This document shows positions 1 to 12,102 of a stretch of 64,000 bases of DNA, in pieces. The position numbers and the translations under genes are program-made. Every line of letters starts with the position of its first letter. Positions within the stretch are counted from its first letter, which is position 1. Below the pieces are notes generated by a model. The model was not told the DNA's origin and made no database searches. It saw only the letters and a list, made by a program, of their open reading frames with translations. Source of the DNA: Paraphysomonas bandaiensis (Eukaryota; Chrysophyceae); the NCBI GenBank assembly GCA_965644295.1, contig CBFFRP010000362.1:310001-374000 (forward strand), in the 5' to 3' direction.

Positions 1-1453
1 AGATTATTCTTGCAATTATGAAAAGTAGAGGATGGGTGTAGCTGTTAATGATTTCTTAGAAGTGTAGATTTTGCGAGTATACTTGCTAATATTATTCAGA
101 TGCTAGTGCGTGTCTGGTTTCCTGCACCTGAGTACGAGTATATGTTACAACTAGAAGGGTGCCGTTCGATTTATTTTTACTCCCGTATTATGGAAAAGTC
201 ACAACGGAATCCATTACTATGTTGATTTCCTTGGTGCACTATGTAGATAAGACCAATCATATTTAACAAAATATATTGAAAGCATTGTATGAAATCGTTC
301 CTTTATCTACTAGCAACTTACAACGTATAGTTTCTAATGTTGAGCTTCAGGCAATAAAAGCTCTGATTTAAGTTTTTATACTGTCGTTCATAACGACACT
401 GCAGTTTAAGCGAATTGTTATGAGATATGTAATATAACTTGAAATGTAGTGCATAAAATTATATATATTATCCCCATTTTGTCTCAAAAAAAGCTTTTTT
501 TGACTTGATTTTTTCTCAACAAGGCGCTCATATCAGCACCGGGCAAGTATAGACATTCAACTTCAATATTCGGTTCAACATAAGCTCACTTCTATCGTCA
601 TTATGATATTGACAGTCATTTCATCACAGTACACTATTATAGAGAAACCACAGTCATGAGTTAAATCATTAGACACTTTAAGTAATATTCCACCCTTCGT
701 CTGACAATGTGTATAAGATCATAATGATGCCAGTGCAAGCGATCTATCTTCAGAGCCAGGACTTCGAAACAACTTCAAGAATATTTCAGGAGAGTATAGT
801 ACCATATCTGATGCTGTCCAGTTGTTTTAAGGTTCAGGTTACATTGTGCTTATGAGGATATAGTGTACCTCATATCATACTCACATCATTCAATCAGGTG
901 CACTACAGAGGAGGTTAAGCGCATTGTATATTAATGTGATGATGATGCTAAATAAGGCAATAAGAAGCCTTTCGTGCGACTACAACTGTTCACATTCATC
1001 ATCACACTTATGTACGAATTTCAACACCTCGCAATTGCTATTTCATCAGTATCAAAGTTTGTGCTTCTTAAAAGGTTCAATAATATATCTATTACTCAGT
1101 AGTAGGTTTTAACGCATGGTGTATATATGTTGCACATCACATGCATCTATAACATGCCCACACAATTTGATCAGTTTTAAACTTTACACCACTTACCAAG
1201 TAGTGTTAAGAGTAATGTCAGGATTAACACAACGTATTCTATACATTACTTACATATAAATTCATACTAAAATATCGGATATATCGATGCACGTCAAAAG
1301 TCAAACATATATGGGTTCTTGAATTTGGTACGACGATTTGTGCATAGTATGCACAAAAATGACAACCATTTTGCAAGACTCATAATAACAACACCTGTTC
1401 AGCAACGATGCACACACTATCCGGCTCATTGACACTAACACTGAAAAAAACTC
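1..1453. other. Intergenic, no gene recognised
   Basis: AT-rich sequence downstream of the convergent end of the SWI/SNF ATPase gene. Only very short open frames occur, without recognisable domains or codon bias. No RNA gene or repeat was recognised. Confidence 0.6.
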
Positions 1454-4400
1454 CTAACTGCTTGTCTTTCGTCGCTTTTGGATTCTCAAACTGCAGATAG
1501 TATCATCCACATCAGATTCATTACTTTCGTTTTCCTGTTCAGGCCGATCTCCTCTGTACAGTTTAGATAAACCTTTAGAGTCATCCGATTCCATGTCTGA
1601 CAGATTAGTCAAAGTTGCCGAACTGTGAGAACAAACTCCAGTAGTTTCCGAGTGAGAAGACTTTGGTAGGCGTCCTGTCTTTTGTTTCTTCACTTGGTCA
1701 CGACCAACAGTTGCTGCTTCACTCTCTGCTGTTCGGGTAATTTGGTTTATTCGCTGCAACACTTCATCTCTCAAAGCTACGCTTTCTGCATGCACAAGCG
1801 AACCATCTTCGTTGTAAGTTTGCGCATTCGTCACTAACAGATCCAAATCCTTCTCTAGGTCACCAATTGTTGAGTATGACCCCTTTTTAAGATACGCCTG
1901 GATAGTCTTAATCGCGATAGGGGTCTCTATTATCTCGTAGTAATCGGGGAATATTTTTTTGTCTGGCTTGTCAATGAAGAGCTGAAAGCGCCTGTATCCC
2001 TCGGTAGTTTTGATCTTAGACACTTCGCCAAGTATTTTATAAAGCTTCTTGGAAAGTTCGGGAGTGATAAGGGCTCCGATACCAGTATTTACTGGCGCTC
2101 TGGACTTTGGTCCTTTTCGCTTAACCGCGGCGAAATTTTCAGGCTACACATACCATTAAATTTGAAATCCACGAATCGTTTACGTATATGTGCGGTAGAT
2201 ATTGCAGTGTAAAGCACTCATCTGTGCACTTATAATACAAATATACACAGTAAGATTAAACAATACACTATAAATATCGGCACTATGAAGTGGGAACTCA
2301 CATGTCCTCCGCGTTCTATGAAATCTACAAATTGGGCATCTGATAGGCCATCATCGTACACCACTGCCTTGCGCTTTCTCACCGTCCCCCGTCCACCCAG
2401 ACCCATGTTCACTTCCTGAGATTCTGTGTCGATATTGGAATCTTCGTCCTCATCTGCGAGTGCATACCCTCCACTGGTAGCGGACATATTCATTTTCTCC
2501 ACGTGTTCTGACATTAAGAAAAGCTGCAAGTGTTTAGACAACCATGCTGATGGCTCTCTAGCCCAAGCGGGTACACCATTTTCCTCCATTAGAGGTGGGG
2601 GAAGAGTAGGTAAGACCGATGACTGACCCGTTCGCTTTGAGGGCTGTACTTGGGAAGCCCTCTTGGCTTCTCGTTCCTTCTCACGTCTTCTATCAATCTG
2701 TTGGTAAAGTTCTACTTCCCCATCATTGGTGGCCATCATAAAATTTATTTGATCATCATCTGGAACCGCTACCTCCTCTGCCTCACCGTCTTCCTCGAAA
2801 TCGTTCCCATCTGTGTACTCTTTTAGCAGAGCTTCCACCAATGCTTTTCTGTCACCCCCGTCCTTCTCAGTACCCTCTTTGGAACGGTTAAACCTACCAG
2901 CCTCCACCACAAGTCCTGTGAGGTTTCGCTTGTCCGTTGCACGAGCCAGGATTTTTTCTTCTATCATAGAGTTGGTTACTAGACGGAAAACCTTCACTTC
3001 ATTTTTTTGACCGATACGGTGGGCTCTATCTTGTGCTTGCGCATCCATCATTGGGTTCCAGTCGCTGTCGAAGAGGACCACCGTATCTGCAGTAGCAAGA
3101 TTCAAGCCAAGTCCTCCTGCTCTTGTAGACAGCAGAAAAATAAAGAATGGCGAATCTGGATCATTGAACATAAACATCCGCCTCTCCCGTTCCTCTGCGA
3201 CAGTGCTACCATCAAGTCGTAGATAAGGGTAACCCCGAAGGTCAAAAAATCGCTCCAGAATGCTCATCACCTGTGTCATCTGTGAAAACATAAGCACGCG
3301 GTGCCCAGCCGCCTTGAGCTTAGGCAACATGCGATCAAGCAGCTCGAACTTCCCTGAAGCTCGAATGAGGTCATCATCTAAAGGCCAGTCCGTAAGGAAG
3401 AGATACGGGTGGTTACACACCTTCCTTAGTTGCATGATAACATTGTTTAGACCTGAACCGAACACATTTGACACATTCCCTACAGCGTCCTTCACTGTGG
3501 AGAGAGTTCGTTGCTGAATGAGCTTATAAAGCTTCTTTTGCCAGCCCGACATCTCACAGCGCAATATCGTTTCTGTTTTCTCTGGCAACTGATCGAGAAC
3601 CTGGGCCTTCATTCGCCGAAGCATAAACGGTCTGAGTACTTCATGCAATCTACACATACATATATTAGTTACACAGCTAACAAATGTTAAATACCCTCAT
3701 ATCACACCTGTTTACTATCAGTAATCGCTCCTCGTGAGTTAATTGGGCCATATCACTGTCCTCATCTGTGGAGACAGGCCCTTGTGTCTTGAATTGTGCA
3801 AAAGGCTGGTTGAACCACTGGTCAAAGGTATCAACACTGCTGAAAATAGAGGGCAGAAGAAAGTTTAAAAGTGACCATAACTCCGGGAGATTGTTCTGAA
3901 GGGGCGTCCCCGTCAAAAGAATTCTGTGCTTTGACTGGTACGAAGCGCCTAGAGTTTGAGCAAACTTACTATTGGCGTTCTTCATCCGGTGCCCCTCATC
4001 AACAATAATGTACTGCCAAACAACACGCTTTAGGGTCGAACGATCCCTCATTACATACTCGTATGTGGTAAATAGGGCATTGAATTGACCCGGCTCAATT
4101 TCGTCTTTGTATATTTGCTTGCGCTGTTGTGGGGTGCCCCGGTACACAACCTGTCGAAAGGAGAATGAAGACCATGAGCACATTCAAGTTGCAGTGCATG
4201 CTTCCAAATATAAGCCACAAAATGGAAAAACATAAAGATCACTTTCTATAATCTCCGTAACATTAAATAATATATGTGCCTACGCAAATCGTTTAGTTCT
4301 ATCACAGTACCAAATCCATACTCTGAATGTGGGCATACCTTTATCATAGTAGGTACCCACTTAGCTGCCTCGTTGATCCAGTTTGATAAGGTAGACAAAG

Positions 4401-5941
4401 GAACAACAATTAGGAAAGGCCCGTTATTGTGTTTGAACTCCATTACGTAAGCCAGTAACGCAAGTGATTGAATAGTTTTGCCAAGTCCCATTTCGTCAGC
4501 CAGAATACCATTCAGGTTGTTGTTATATAGTGACACCAACCATTGCAATCCCCCCATCTGATACTCCTTCAAGTCCCCTCCTTGCAGCATACGCGGCTGA
4601 GTGACCTTTTCCCTGTATCGATGGGTATCCTTGTAGTAGTCCTTTGATACCTTGGAAGCCTTATCTCCTGTCTCTACACTCTCCCCAACTTCTCCTGAAT
4701 CACTCTGTTCATCGAGTCAGTCAAGGAAATATAAATAAATAAAGATATACCAGTTCCACAGGTGTAATCTGTCGTTCATCCTTGATCATTCGATTAATAG
4801 TCGCTATATACTCATCAGTCTGTGCAAGAAGGTACTTCAACCTACTGTTCTTTGTTTCCTGTACGAGCTGGATATAAGCCTCCATGTTATTTTCTTTAAG
4901 GGCTTGGATACGCTTGGATTCTGCTTTGATGTCCTTCTTTTCTTTACGAACCTCAAGAGCATCCAGCCATTGCTTTACAGCACGAGCAGCCTTTGCGCTT
5001 TCATTACGCTTTGCCCGATGAAACTTTGCAAAGTCGTCGCGGTAAGACAAAACGGCTTTCGCGAATGTGTTGTGAGTCTTCCGCCGCGCATCATCGCGAT
5101 CGATACGCTTCCTGCGGGCGTCTTTCTCCAGTTGTTTCCATTCCCGTTTATTTTGTTTTTTCGTTCTGTAGTACATGTCCGGCGGTTGCATCTTGACGAC
5201 AGGAACTCGGGGAGCAGGAGAAGTGAAACGAGGATACAGAGTCTTGTGTATTATGCTCTTCCTACTGTGCAGCAAGTCTGCTCTTAACTGTCGCTGAAGT
5301 ACCCAGAGACGATTGGTATTACTACTTCTACTGTCACTAATTGAGGCATGTATAGTTTCTTCACGAACGTACTGCATATAAGGCACTGTAATTATGAAGG
5401 GATGATCTGCCATTAGTAAATGTGGGCCTACATCCTACAATGTATGAAATAGTAAGTCCGACGCACGGAAATATAAATCTGATAATCCACTAACCCCAAC
5501 ATTAACACCCAGCACGCCTTCCGGTACACGCGCTGGCCCCTGCCAAAGCATAGCTCTCTGCGGGTGCCATGCAACACTATTGTCCACTCCATTCGCTTGC
5601 AACGCCGAATTCATGTCCAAGAAACGCTTTGTGAGAGCCTTATAGTGCTTTATCTGACCCTGAAGCACCTCCGCCTGCTTTGGATTAATGTAATCACAGT
5701 ATCGGCTGGATTCCATCTGTGAATACGCCTGAATATTATCATTCCCAACAATTCCAGCAACAATGGAAGTGGAAGATAGGGGGGAGTAAGGGATTCTACC
5801 CGTAGATAACTCCGTCTCTACGTTATGATTATGTATATGTGAGTTATATGAAATTTGTTTGTCTGTCATTTGAATAGATATGAAGATCCACACTCCACTC
5901 CACTCGTATGATCGAAGTTTCCTTCTGTCCTCTCTTCTCAA
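1454..5941 (-). CDS. SWI/SNF-complex ATPase, BRM/SNF2 type
   Basis: DNA-translocating ATPase subunit of a SWI/SNF (BAF) nucleosome remodeller, acting in the nucleus. Six exons: 5941-5495, 5434-4751, 4704-4339, 4150-3708, 3649-2302, 2143-1454; introns 46-188 bp; 1325 aa in one frame. Domains in order: QLQ-like segment (about residues 84-107, [12 protein letters not shown]); basic HSA helix (about 215-290, [15 protein letters not shown]); SNF2 ATPase with DEMGLGKT (about 447-453) and DEGH box; helicase C lobe with [18 protein letters not shown] and [11 protein letters not shown]; SnAC region with VPAWARE; C-terminal bromodomain (about 1125-1220, [12 protein letters not shown] and AQTYNEDGS). 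QLQ, HSA, ATPase, SnAC and bromodomain together are specific to the BRM/BRG1/Snf2/Sth1 branch, as against ISWI, CHD or INO80. No BRK domain or AT-hook was seen. The start is the first ATG of the frame; ATG at 5869 (MTDKQIS) is a good alternative, so the N-terminus is uncertain. Confidence 0.93.
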
Positions 5942-6761
5942 ATCCTATCGAGGAAAGTGTACTGTTGACTGTATATGGGGAACGTCTCCGGTTGAAACTC
6001 ACTTCGTCTGATGACTTCCTACAAGCATTCCGACCTTCCCATTGGCTGAAGTGTTGTTTATCTTGAGGGGGTGTTGAGCTGAAAAAGAATTCTGTTGCTT
6101 AGAAGTACAGTAGTGTATTTCGTACGTATACCGTATTAAACAAATCCTGAATATCCTATTTTTCCTAAATCGTGCTTTTTCTGTATATATATCCCGGATA
6201 TTTGTAATACTAGAAACTACAAACACCATGTACAGCCTACAGCAAGCTGCTATATGTACTCTGAATGCAAAGAATTCTGTCAACAAATCTGGTTGAAAAT
6301 ACTGTTTCATGTACATGTACAGTATGTCGTATCGGCAGTCTGCATCTTATTTTTCGGTAATAAATTGAAGCAAATATATTCTATATTACTTACATACAAC
6401 TACGGCTGGAATACACATAATTGTTGTCTCAATATTAGAGCCATCTTTGAACAAAAATACACAAAGGATGCCGATACGGTACAGTATATATGGATATCTG
6501 CATGTATGTATGCATGTATGTATGTTGCATCTCAAAGAAAGGAGGAGTAAGAAGAACAGTGCTCGCATATATTCATATTCCTGTTTCCACTCTCCGCATA
6601 CGAGCCTACATATATGAGAGATTCGACTCCATTTATCAGGACGTGGGATGGACGAGCAATAAGCTACCTGTGCTGATAATCGCTATGATCGACAGCTATT
6701 ATATGAATTATTTCATTTGAAGTCCTCAGCAGTGAATTCTATAAATTAGTTTTCTCTCAAC
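5942..6761. other. Divergent intergenic region
   Basis: Shared upstream region of the SWI/SNF ATPase (-) and the histidine kinase (+). It carries a short imperfect TGTA run (about 6498-6527) and several TATA-like stretches. Open frames here are short and have no recognisable domain; no further gene is supported. Confidence 0.5.
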
Positions 6762-9244
6762 ATGCAGCGGTTGATAAGGGCGTGCTGTGACTGCAGCCTC
6801 AGCTCCTGTGAGATCTGTGTGATAATGACTATACTATCGAGTCTCTTTACATTTTTGCCTATTTTTTTCCAACAACACTTTACTTCAGTTCAGTTATTTG
6901 AATCTGTAGAATTTTATAATGGACCAACTTTTGATGTCACTCTCATTGCGACATTTTTTGCTGCGTTGCCGATGACTTTGGATACGTTGTTAGACTTTCG
7001 CCTATCGCTTCAAGTTACGCTTCCGCGTTTTCTAATTGTTATTTCATTGGCTTTACCTGGGATAATGGCCTATGTTGCACACAATACCCTTGGTACGACA
7101 GTTGCAGTGTCATTTGCATTTGTCGGTATCGTTGCTCGTGAGGTGTTACTTAGAGGTGCTTTATTGAGTTTTCTACTCTATGAGGGCTGTTCACGAAGAA
7201 CAGTATTAGCAGTCAGCTGTGTGTGGATAATGGTCATGTTTTCTCTGCACACTTTTTTGTGGCGGCCATATCGACCTGATGTTGTCACATATTCCTGGAA
7301 TACATGCGGCCGAATCATGTCGATCGCATCAGTTTTGTTTGTGAGCGCGATTCTCATACATAGATGGCATAAAACTCTGACAACATCGGTAGAGGAAAAA
7401 TCGCAGGGAATGTACGCCACATTTTACCCTGCACTCTTCACTCTGAATGTCGTACTGAAGTATATTCTGCTACTCGTGACTAATGACATGACGTACTCTG
7501 GGTTTTTGGATGTCATAATTTGCATTCTTGCCACAACTATACCGGGACGGCAAGCAAGACGAGAAAAAGCCATTGCGGAGGTGAGTTTATACGTTTTCCT
7601 GCTGGCGAATATGTTTGATTACGTTGAACAGCATATAATTGCGTCAAAGCGGGAATATATGAGCTACATGTCTCACGAAATTCGCACACCTCTGAATGCT
7701 GTATACATGGGTATTCAACTCCTGGCAAAGGAGTGTGCGGGTGGGTTATGCAATAGTTCTGACCTGATGAGCATCGTCAGCGATATCGATACTTCATGCA
7801 AAGTCGCCATAGATATATTAAATGAGTTTCTACTGGCTAATAAATTGGAAGCTGGAAATGTGACGTTAGAGAAAGAACTGGTGGTTGTTGCTGATTTGAT
7901 TGGAGAAGTAGTTATTCCTTTTGGTGTCCAGGTTTGCTGTACATGTGCCTCTCATCTATCACTTATTTTCTTCGTAGGCACGACAGAAGGAGGTGTCGTA
8001 CAATTACAGCGGCGACTCTCACATCGACCCTGCACTAAGGGCTAACAACGTACATATATATGTTGACTCAATGAAATTCAGCCAAGTAATACGGAATCTT
8101 ATATCCAATGCCCTCAAATTCACACCCAAAGGCGGAAGAGTAGACGTATATGCTTATCTCACAACAACATCACAATCGACGAAACTTTCGCACTTTTCCT
8201 CCGAATCTAGTGTATTACCACGAGTCCTATTTTCGAATAATGAGAAGATTGCTTCTGAGGTGCCAGTCAATGTTCCCCCGACAGAAATATGCGAAACAGG
8301 CCAAAGTGTACTTCGGATTGAGGTTCACGATACTGGTGTAGGAATATCATCGGTTAGTGTTTTGTGGTGTAGCGAAAACCTTTAACCATTGTATTTGCAG
8401 GAAAATCAACAGAAGCTCTTTGGTCAAATTGTTCAGTTCTTTGCTGCGCAGCTTCAAAATGGTGGTGGATCTGGCATTGGCTTATGGAGTGAGTCAAAAT
8501 GTCTGATGTGAGAAATATATTTAATTAACGATAATATGCAGTATCCAAGAAGATTATGGATCTGCATGGGGGTTACATAGGAGTTAAATCCGAACCAGGT
8601 AAAGGGTCCATGTTTTTCGTCGAGATTGATGTAGCTGCCGATGCTGCATTGAAGTCGGAGCGTAGAAGTGATCCAGATAAAATACCCCGGAGTCAGTCTT
8701 CGAGCCAACATATTGTTGAAATCAATTCGAACGACTTGCGAGACTTAAATGTTCTCATTGTGGACGACTCAGCTGTGAATCGAAAGATGCTCACACGCCT
8801 AATGGAGTCGAGGGTCGGACAGATATCTCAAGCAGAGAATGGTGTGGAGGCAACAGAGAAGGTCCGTGAGTCAGTGGAGAGTGATTCGCCATTTGATTTA
8901 ATATTCATGGATGCCTCCATGCCCGAGATGTCCGGAGAAGATGCTACTGTCCTTATTCGTAGCACAGGATTCCAGGGGATGATCGTTTTCTTGACTGGAA
9001 ATGTGTCAGCAGAAGATGTTACTAATTTCATGTCGGCTGGAGCTGATGATGTCATTGCGAAACCGTGTACACTGGATAGTGTTGAGAAGATACTAGCCAC
9101 AGTGTGTAAGACTATCTGTCTTGCGCTTATAGTCTATTTTAACTTTTTTTTGTAGTGACACATCGGAAGGTGGAAAGAACTGCATCATCTTCGCTAAATG
9201 TTGCCACTGTTGAGCCCATAAATGACGAATTTGAAACATTGTGA
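6762..9244 (+). CDS. Membrane hybrid sensor histidine kinase
   Basis: Two-component phosphorelay sensor, probably in the plasma or an internal membrane. Five exons: 6762-7931, 7978-8352, 8401-8488, 8542-9105, 9156-9244; introns 46-53 bp; 761 aa. The N-terminal ~285 residues are hydrophobic with roughly seven or eight membrane helices and no recognised input domain. Then follow an H-box (YMSYMSHEIRTPLN, His305), N-box (VIRNLISNALKF), G1 (HDTGVGIS), F (QQKLFGQIVQFF) and G2 (GGGSGIGLW). The receiver domain starts near LNVLIVDDSAVNR, with phospho-acceptor Asp668 in FMDASMPEMSG, Thr in FLTGN and Lys in IAKP. All catalytic residues seem intact, so it is probably an active kinase. No His-phosphotransfer partner lies in the window. 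The intron inside the G2 box (TGGA|TATCC) restores the G2 motif and supports the model. Confidence 0.92.
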
Positions 9245-9610
9245 AATTTCTGTATTAGTTGCTTGTGTTAATTTCTCGTATATGTGCATTACACTGTGCA
9301 TGAAAGGTAGCTACACAGCGTGTTAAATGGCTAGAGGTGATGATACAGAGCCGATTTACCGTCAGATTGATGGCTCTTTTTACTTATATCAGATGTTGTA
9401 GTTGCGAACTCTTTGTATAAGGCTGTCTGCTGTAATATCTAAATTATATATATACTCTTAAAACAGCTAATCTCGTCGTTGCTTGCTTTCTACCTGTATC
9501 AGTTTACGATTTACGATCATTTGTTTAGGCATCGCCGCAGAGAAAATTCCACTGAAATTACGATTATGTGTAAGCGACACATATATCCTATATATTTAGT
9601 AGAGCTAGGG

Positions 9611-9685
9611 AACAATATATTGCAATAGTATTGTGAGCCAACTTCTCAACGATAATGATATTGCAATACTTTTTCTAACCATCCA
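9611..9685. repeat. MITE-like hairpin, copy 1
   Basis: Two arms centred on TATTGCAATA are separated by about 20 bases. Layout and arm sequence match the cleaner copy at 12338-12404, but this copy has several mismatches between its arms. No coding capacity. It is probably a non-autonomous short hairpin repeat. Confidence 0.5.
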
Positions 9686-9870
9686 ACTATACTACTACAC
9701 TACTACTACACTACAGCATGAAAACAATATCATTAATCAGCTGCTAAAAACCAAGGCAGCGTATCAATAAGAGCAACCTGTCGCAGCATGCCATGGATGG
9801 AAAGTTAAAGTTTAGGCTGCCCAGCGAGATGGTGGTGCGATGGATAAGTATGTCGAGGGCTAAGTATCAA

Positions 9871-9978
9871 TTGAAATATATCATGAACTGAATTAGAGAG
9901 AGTATCTGTCAAAGATACACGATCGTCATCATAACGTCGTCATTATTAGTTACACTTCCAGCTATTCCATTGTGCATT
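9871..9978 (+). repeat. Partial copia LTR relic
   Basis: About 108 bp match the middle of the two copia LTRs at 17769-17965 and 19666-19868. Shared blocks include CATGAACTGAATTAGAGAG and CATCATAACGTCGTCATTA. Both ends fade out, so this is a truncated solo LTR older than the copies beside the internal element. Confidence 0.75.
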
Positions 9979-10721
9979 CACAAAAAAGTATGAGTTATTC
10001 TCATTTATTGATATTCATTCCAGTACTGGAACGGCAAACGAGGATAGTAATCAATCCACTTGTCATTAAACAGTATGGCATCATGAAAATTCCAATAGAT
10101 AAGTCTTGCAGTGCAATAGGCTTGGTGATCATGGCTGTGATATTAATGACTAGACCTAAAAATGGAACAGACTGGTGTTTTTAGCAGGGCTGCGTATCAA
10201 TTAACTGACGCAGGTTGTAGTCAGTCATTACCTGCTGTCTCAATTTCTATTATTGCAATTTACTGCAATTAATTGAAATTATTTACTACTAAACTACATT
10301 AGCTGCCAATATAGATACCTCAACTGTCATTTCTTTCCAGAGGCCACAGTTGGTTGTGGCATGAAAGTGCTTCATGCTGCTGTAACGAGTTTCATGGTTA
10401 AGACGTGCTCGCTTCCGTTACCTGTTACAACCAGTGTAACGTCATTCTGAACTAGATTCTCACTGTCATCATCTTCTTCGTCCTCATCGAGCAAAAGTAT
10501 TTCAATTTTAATGTTCCTTGCTGCACGTCCACCCATCAACAATCAAACCGAAATGCATTGGAAGCATTGCTTTGATCTTCATTTCAACCTTTAAGTCCAA
10601 GGCATTCATATACTACTTCATTAAAGTCGAGAAAAGTTCTTTCGTGTTAATGGTTTTTCCACAAAAAAAAAGGAACAAGATCATCCATTATCACCTACTC
10701 ACCCACTCCAACCAGTGATAC

Positions 10722-10785
10722 GAATAAAGAATTGATCTTAGTAGTAGTAAAACAATGTTGTGATTATTAGAGTGTGGAGTAAAGA
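10722..10785 (+). repeat. Dispersed repeat, inverted copy at 19869-19937
   Basis: The stretch with AATAAAGAATTGATCTT and TAAAACAATGTTGTGATTA occurs again in reverse complement immediately after the 3' LTR of the copia element. It differs mainly by a short internal length change. Identity unknown; probably part of another repeat family. Confidence 0.6.
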
Positions 10786-11399
10786 ACATAGCAAAGTGAG
10801 AATTATGAATAACTATATAAAACATATCTATCTGTTTATTAGAAATAGGCGTTCAAGAGTAAGAATAAGTTTAGTAGATAGATGAGAAAACTAGTCTAAC
10901 AGCTAGATAAGCATCTATCATTTTCCCCACGTATATTTTACAAAGACGTTATAGTAATTTCATTAAGACCCCATATCAATTCCAATCTGTAGATCTCGTG
11001 ATTGAACCACACACACGCAGGAGTAAATATATATATCAGTCACGCGAGTACATATATTTTCTATATGCACAATATGCAAATCTCACTGGACTGTTTTAGC
11101 ACGTCTTCTATCACATCGCTGATATTGCAAACAGTGCACTGTACAGTTGAATTCACTACTCATACAATGAATCTCCTTCTCTTTCTCCTCCCACCACTGA
11201 ACTATACTGCAAACTGGTGTCATTATTGGGCTCTGTAAGTAAATCATATGTGGACTCTACAAGCTCATCGATTGCAAACAAGAAAATTAACATCTTCAGC
11301 ACACATCTGGTGCATTCTCTAATCATTGTGCCTTTATATTGCAACAGTCCATGATAAGATCTTACCAAGAAACTGTCGAAGATGCGAAAGCAAAGGTGC

Positions 11400-11436
11400 C
11401 GAGATGCTCATGTGACTATTCAAGATACGTTTTTTT
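11400..11436 (+). promoter_or_regulatory. Histone H1 upstream element shared with H3/H4
   Basis: CGAGATGCTCA (11400-11410) and TTCAAGATACGTTTTTTT (11419-11436) lie about 115-150 bp upstream of the H1 start. Both words recur between H3 and H4 (24839-24849, reverse strand; 24926-24943, forward strand). This suggests a common S-phase control site, which is an inference. Confidence 0.6.
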
Positions 11437-11548
11437 GGTCCAATTCAGTGACCTTTTCAATTTTTTTCAAATCGAAAATAGCCGAACCTCTCCAGTCATA
11501 ATTAAAGAGATCTTCATTGAGAGAAATTTCAATAGTTTCATATTCAAA

Positions 11549-12039
11549 ATGACGAAACCTACTTATGGATCCCTCCTTATCGAGGCTATCACCACTCTGA
11601 AGGACCGCACTGGTTCATCCCTCCCTGCTATCAAGTCGTTTATCGCCAAAGAGTATCCTGAATTTAATTTTCAGGCTGTGAGTAGTAACTATAACACTAA
11701 TGATGATTACCTTACATATTTTAAATAAAGCACCATCTCCGAGCGGCTATCAAGAAAGCTCTTGCTGCGGGTACGATCGTTCAGGTGAAGGCTTCCTACA
11801 AGCTCAGTCCAGCGGCTAAGGCAGCCCCAAAGAAGAAGACTGTTGCTAAGAAAGCAACCCCTCCTGCTGCTTCCACCACTACTGCTAAGCCCAAGGCTGC
11901 TGCCAAGAAAACAACTCCCAAGAAAAAGTCCACTCCTAAGAAGAAGGCTTCTCCAAAGAAGGCTGCCCCCAAGGCCAAGGCTGCGCCTAAGAAGAAGGCG
12001 ACTCCAAAGAAGAAGGCCAAAGCCACCAAGAAGGCTTAA
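11549..12039 (+). CDS. Linker histone H1
   Basis: Binds linker DNA between nucleosomes. Two exons, 11549-11677 and 11731-12039, joined in phase after GCT; 145 aa. The N-terminal winged-helix (H15) globular domain spans about residues 3-70, with KPTYGSLLIEAITTLKDR, SLPAIKSFIAKEYP and, after the intron, HHLRAAIKKALAAG. It is followed by a Lys/Ala/Pro-rich tail with repeated PKKK and SPKK units. The 53-bp intron begins GTGAGT and ends AATAAAG, a weak acceptor, but the join restores the conserved globular domain exactly. The gene carries a histone stem-loop 48 bp after the stop and an upstream element shared with H3/H4, so it appears to be replication-dependent although spliced. Confidence 0.93.
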
Positions 12040-12086
12040 AATGCTTGAGCAGTAAATTCAGGTCACTACTGACCAATTACACAATC

Positions 12087-12102
12087 GGTGTTTCTTAACA
12101 CC
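12087..12102 (+). terminator. Histone 3' stem-loop of H1
   Basis: GGTGTT-TCTT-AACACC: six perfect pairs and a four-base loop, the geometry of the metazoan histone mRNA stem-loop bound by SLBP. It lies 48 bp after the H1 stop. The loop TCTT differs from the TTTC loop of the H3 and H4 copies. Confidence 0.8.

Larger units (their letters stand above)
9245..11548. other. Intergenic with repeat remnants
   Basis: More than 2 kb without a credible gene. It holds a TATTGCAATA hairpin (9611-9685), an LTR fragment (9871-9978), a segment also found inverted beside the copia element (10722-10785), and at its right end the histone-type promoter block of H1 (11400-11436). Confidence 0.6.

Noticed and set aside
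11796-12055. Alternative frames across the H1 tail
   Set aside because: Shadow frames of a Lys/Ala/Pro-rich coding region. Only the H1 frame joins to the globular domain.
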